In this document: positions 6,317 through 6,350 of the stretch, one piece after another | Numbering within the stretch: the first letter of the stretch is position 1 | Layout: the number at the start of each line of letters is the position of its first letter | NCBI GenBank assembly: GCA_937996755.1 | Contig: CALKUS010000270.1 | Coordinates: 1-6,350 of the forward strand | Length of the DNA: 6,350 nt | From: an uncultured Pseudomonadota bacterium | Lineage (GTDB): Bacteria > Pseudomonadota > Gammaproteobacteria > Xanthomonadales > Ahniellaceae | Direction: 5' to 3' | Program-made: the position numbers and the translations under genes | The notes under the pieces: generated by a model | Told to the model about the DNA's origin: nothing | Databases searched by the model: none | What the model saw: only the letters and a program-made list of their open reading frames with translations

Positions 6317-6350
6317 AGATCGGAAGAGCACACGTCTGAACTCCAGTCAC
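6317..6350 (+). other. Illumina TruSeq adapter contamination
   Basis: These 34 bases begin AGATCGGAAGAGC and continue without mismatch, as I recall it, through the constant part of the Illumina TruSeq adapter to its usual ACTCCAGTCAC end just before the index. They are a sequencing artefact at the end of an assembled contig. Genomic sequence should be taken as ending at about 6316; the exact joint is uncertain by a base or two because the genomic bases before it (GGAG) share letters with the adapter. Confidence 0.97.

Overview
The window is a dense, one-direction (+ strand) type IVb pilus assembly operon from a very GC-rich bacterium. Codon third positions are almost all G or C, and the gene families point to a proteobacterium, perhaps a beta- or gammaproteobacterium; the sequence alone does not fix the taxon. 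The order is PilO-like accessory protein, PilP-like protein, PilQ-type secretion ATPase, PilR-type inner-membrane platform protein and PilS-type pilin. This is the order of the thin-pilus genes of IncI1 plasmids such as R64, and of related chromosomal or genomic-island clusters. The gene names follow that R64 scheme, so PilQ here is the ATPase and not the secretin called PilQ in type IVa systems.

Layout: 2-1333 is a 5'-truncated pilO. 1311-1967 is pilP, which overlaps pilO by 23 bases. 1964-3643 is pilQ and 3640-4752 is pilR, each joined to the gene before it by an ATGA stop/start overlap. 4753-4858 is the only real gap, and it leads with a good Shine-Dalgarno into the major pilin candidate pilS (4859-5407). 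A second prepilin-like gene (5424-6014) follows after 16 bases. A third (starting GTG at 6011, with a GTGA overlap) runs off the end. A strong GC hairpin followed by TTTT lies inside the leader-peptide codons of the second prepilin, where it could act as a partial terminator or attenuator that favours pilS.

How the genes would work together: PilQ hydrolyses ATP on the cytoplasmic face, PilR is the membrane platform it drives, and PilO and PilP form the inner-membrane/periplasmic bridge towards a secretin encoded elsewhere. PilS and the two smaller paralogues are the filament subunit and probable minor pilins. No secretin, prepilin peptidase, lytic transglycosylase or PilV-type tip adhesin is visible; these would be expected outside the window.

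The last 34 bases (6317-6350) are not biological. They match the common Illumina TruSeq adapter, so the genomic sequence ends at 6316 and the third prepilin is cut by an assembly end. I see no RNA gene, CRISPR array, insertion sequence or attachment site. The system is a recognisable one; the less usual parts are the tandem prepilin paralogues and the hairpin between the first two.
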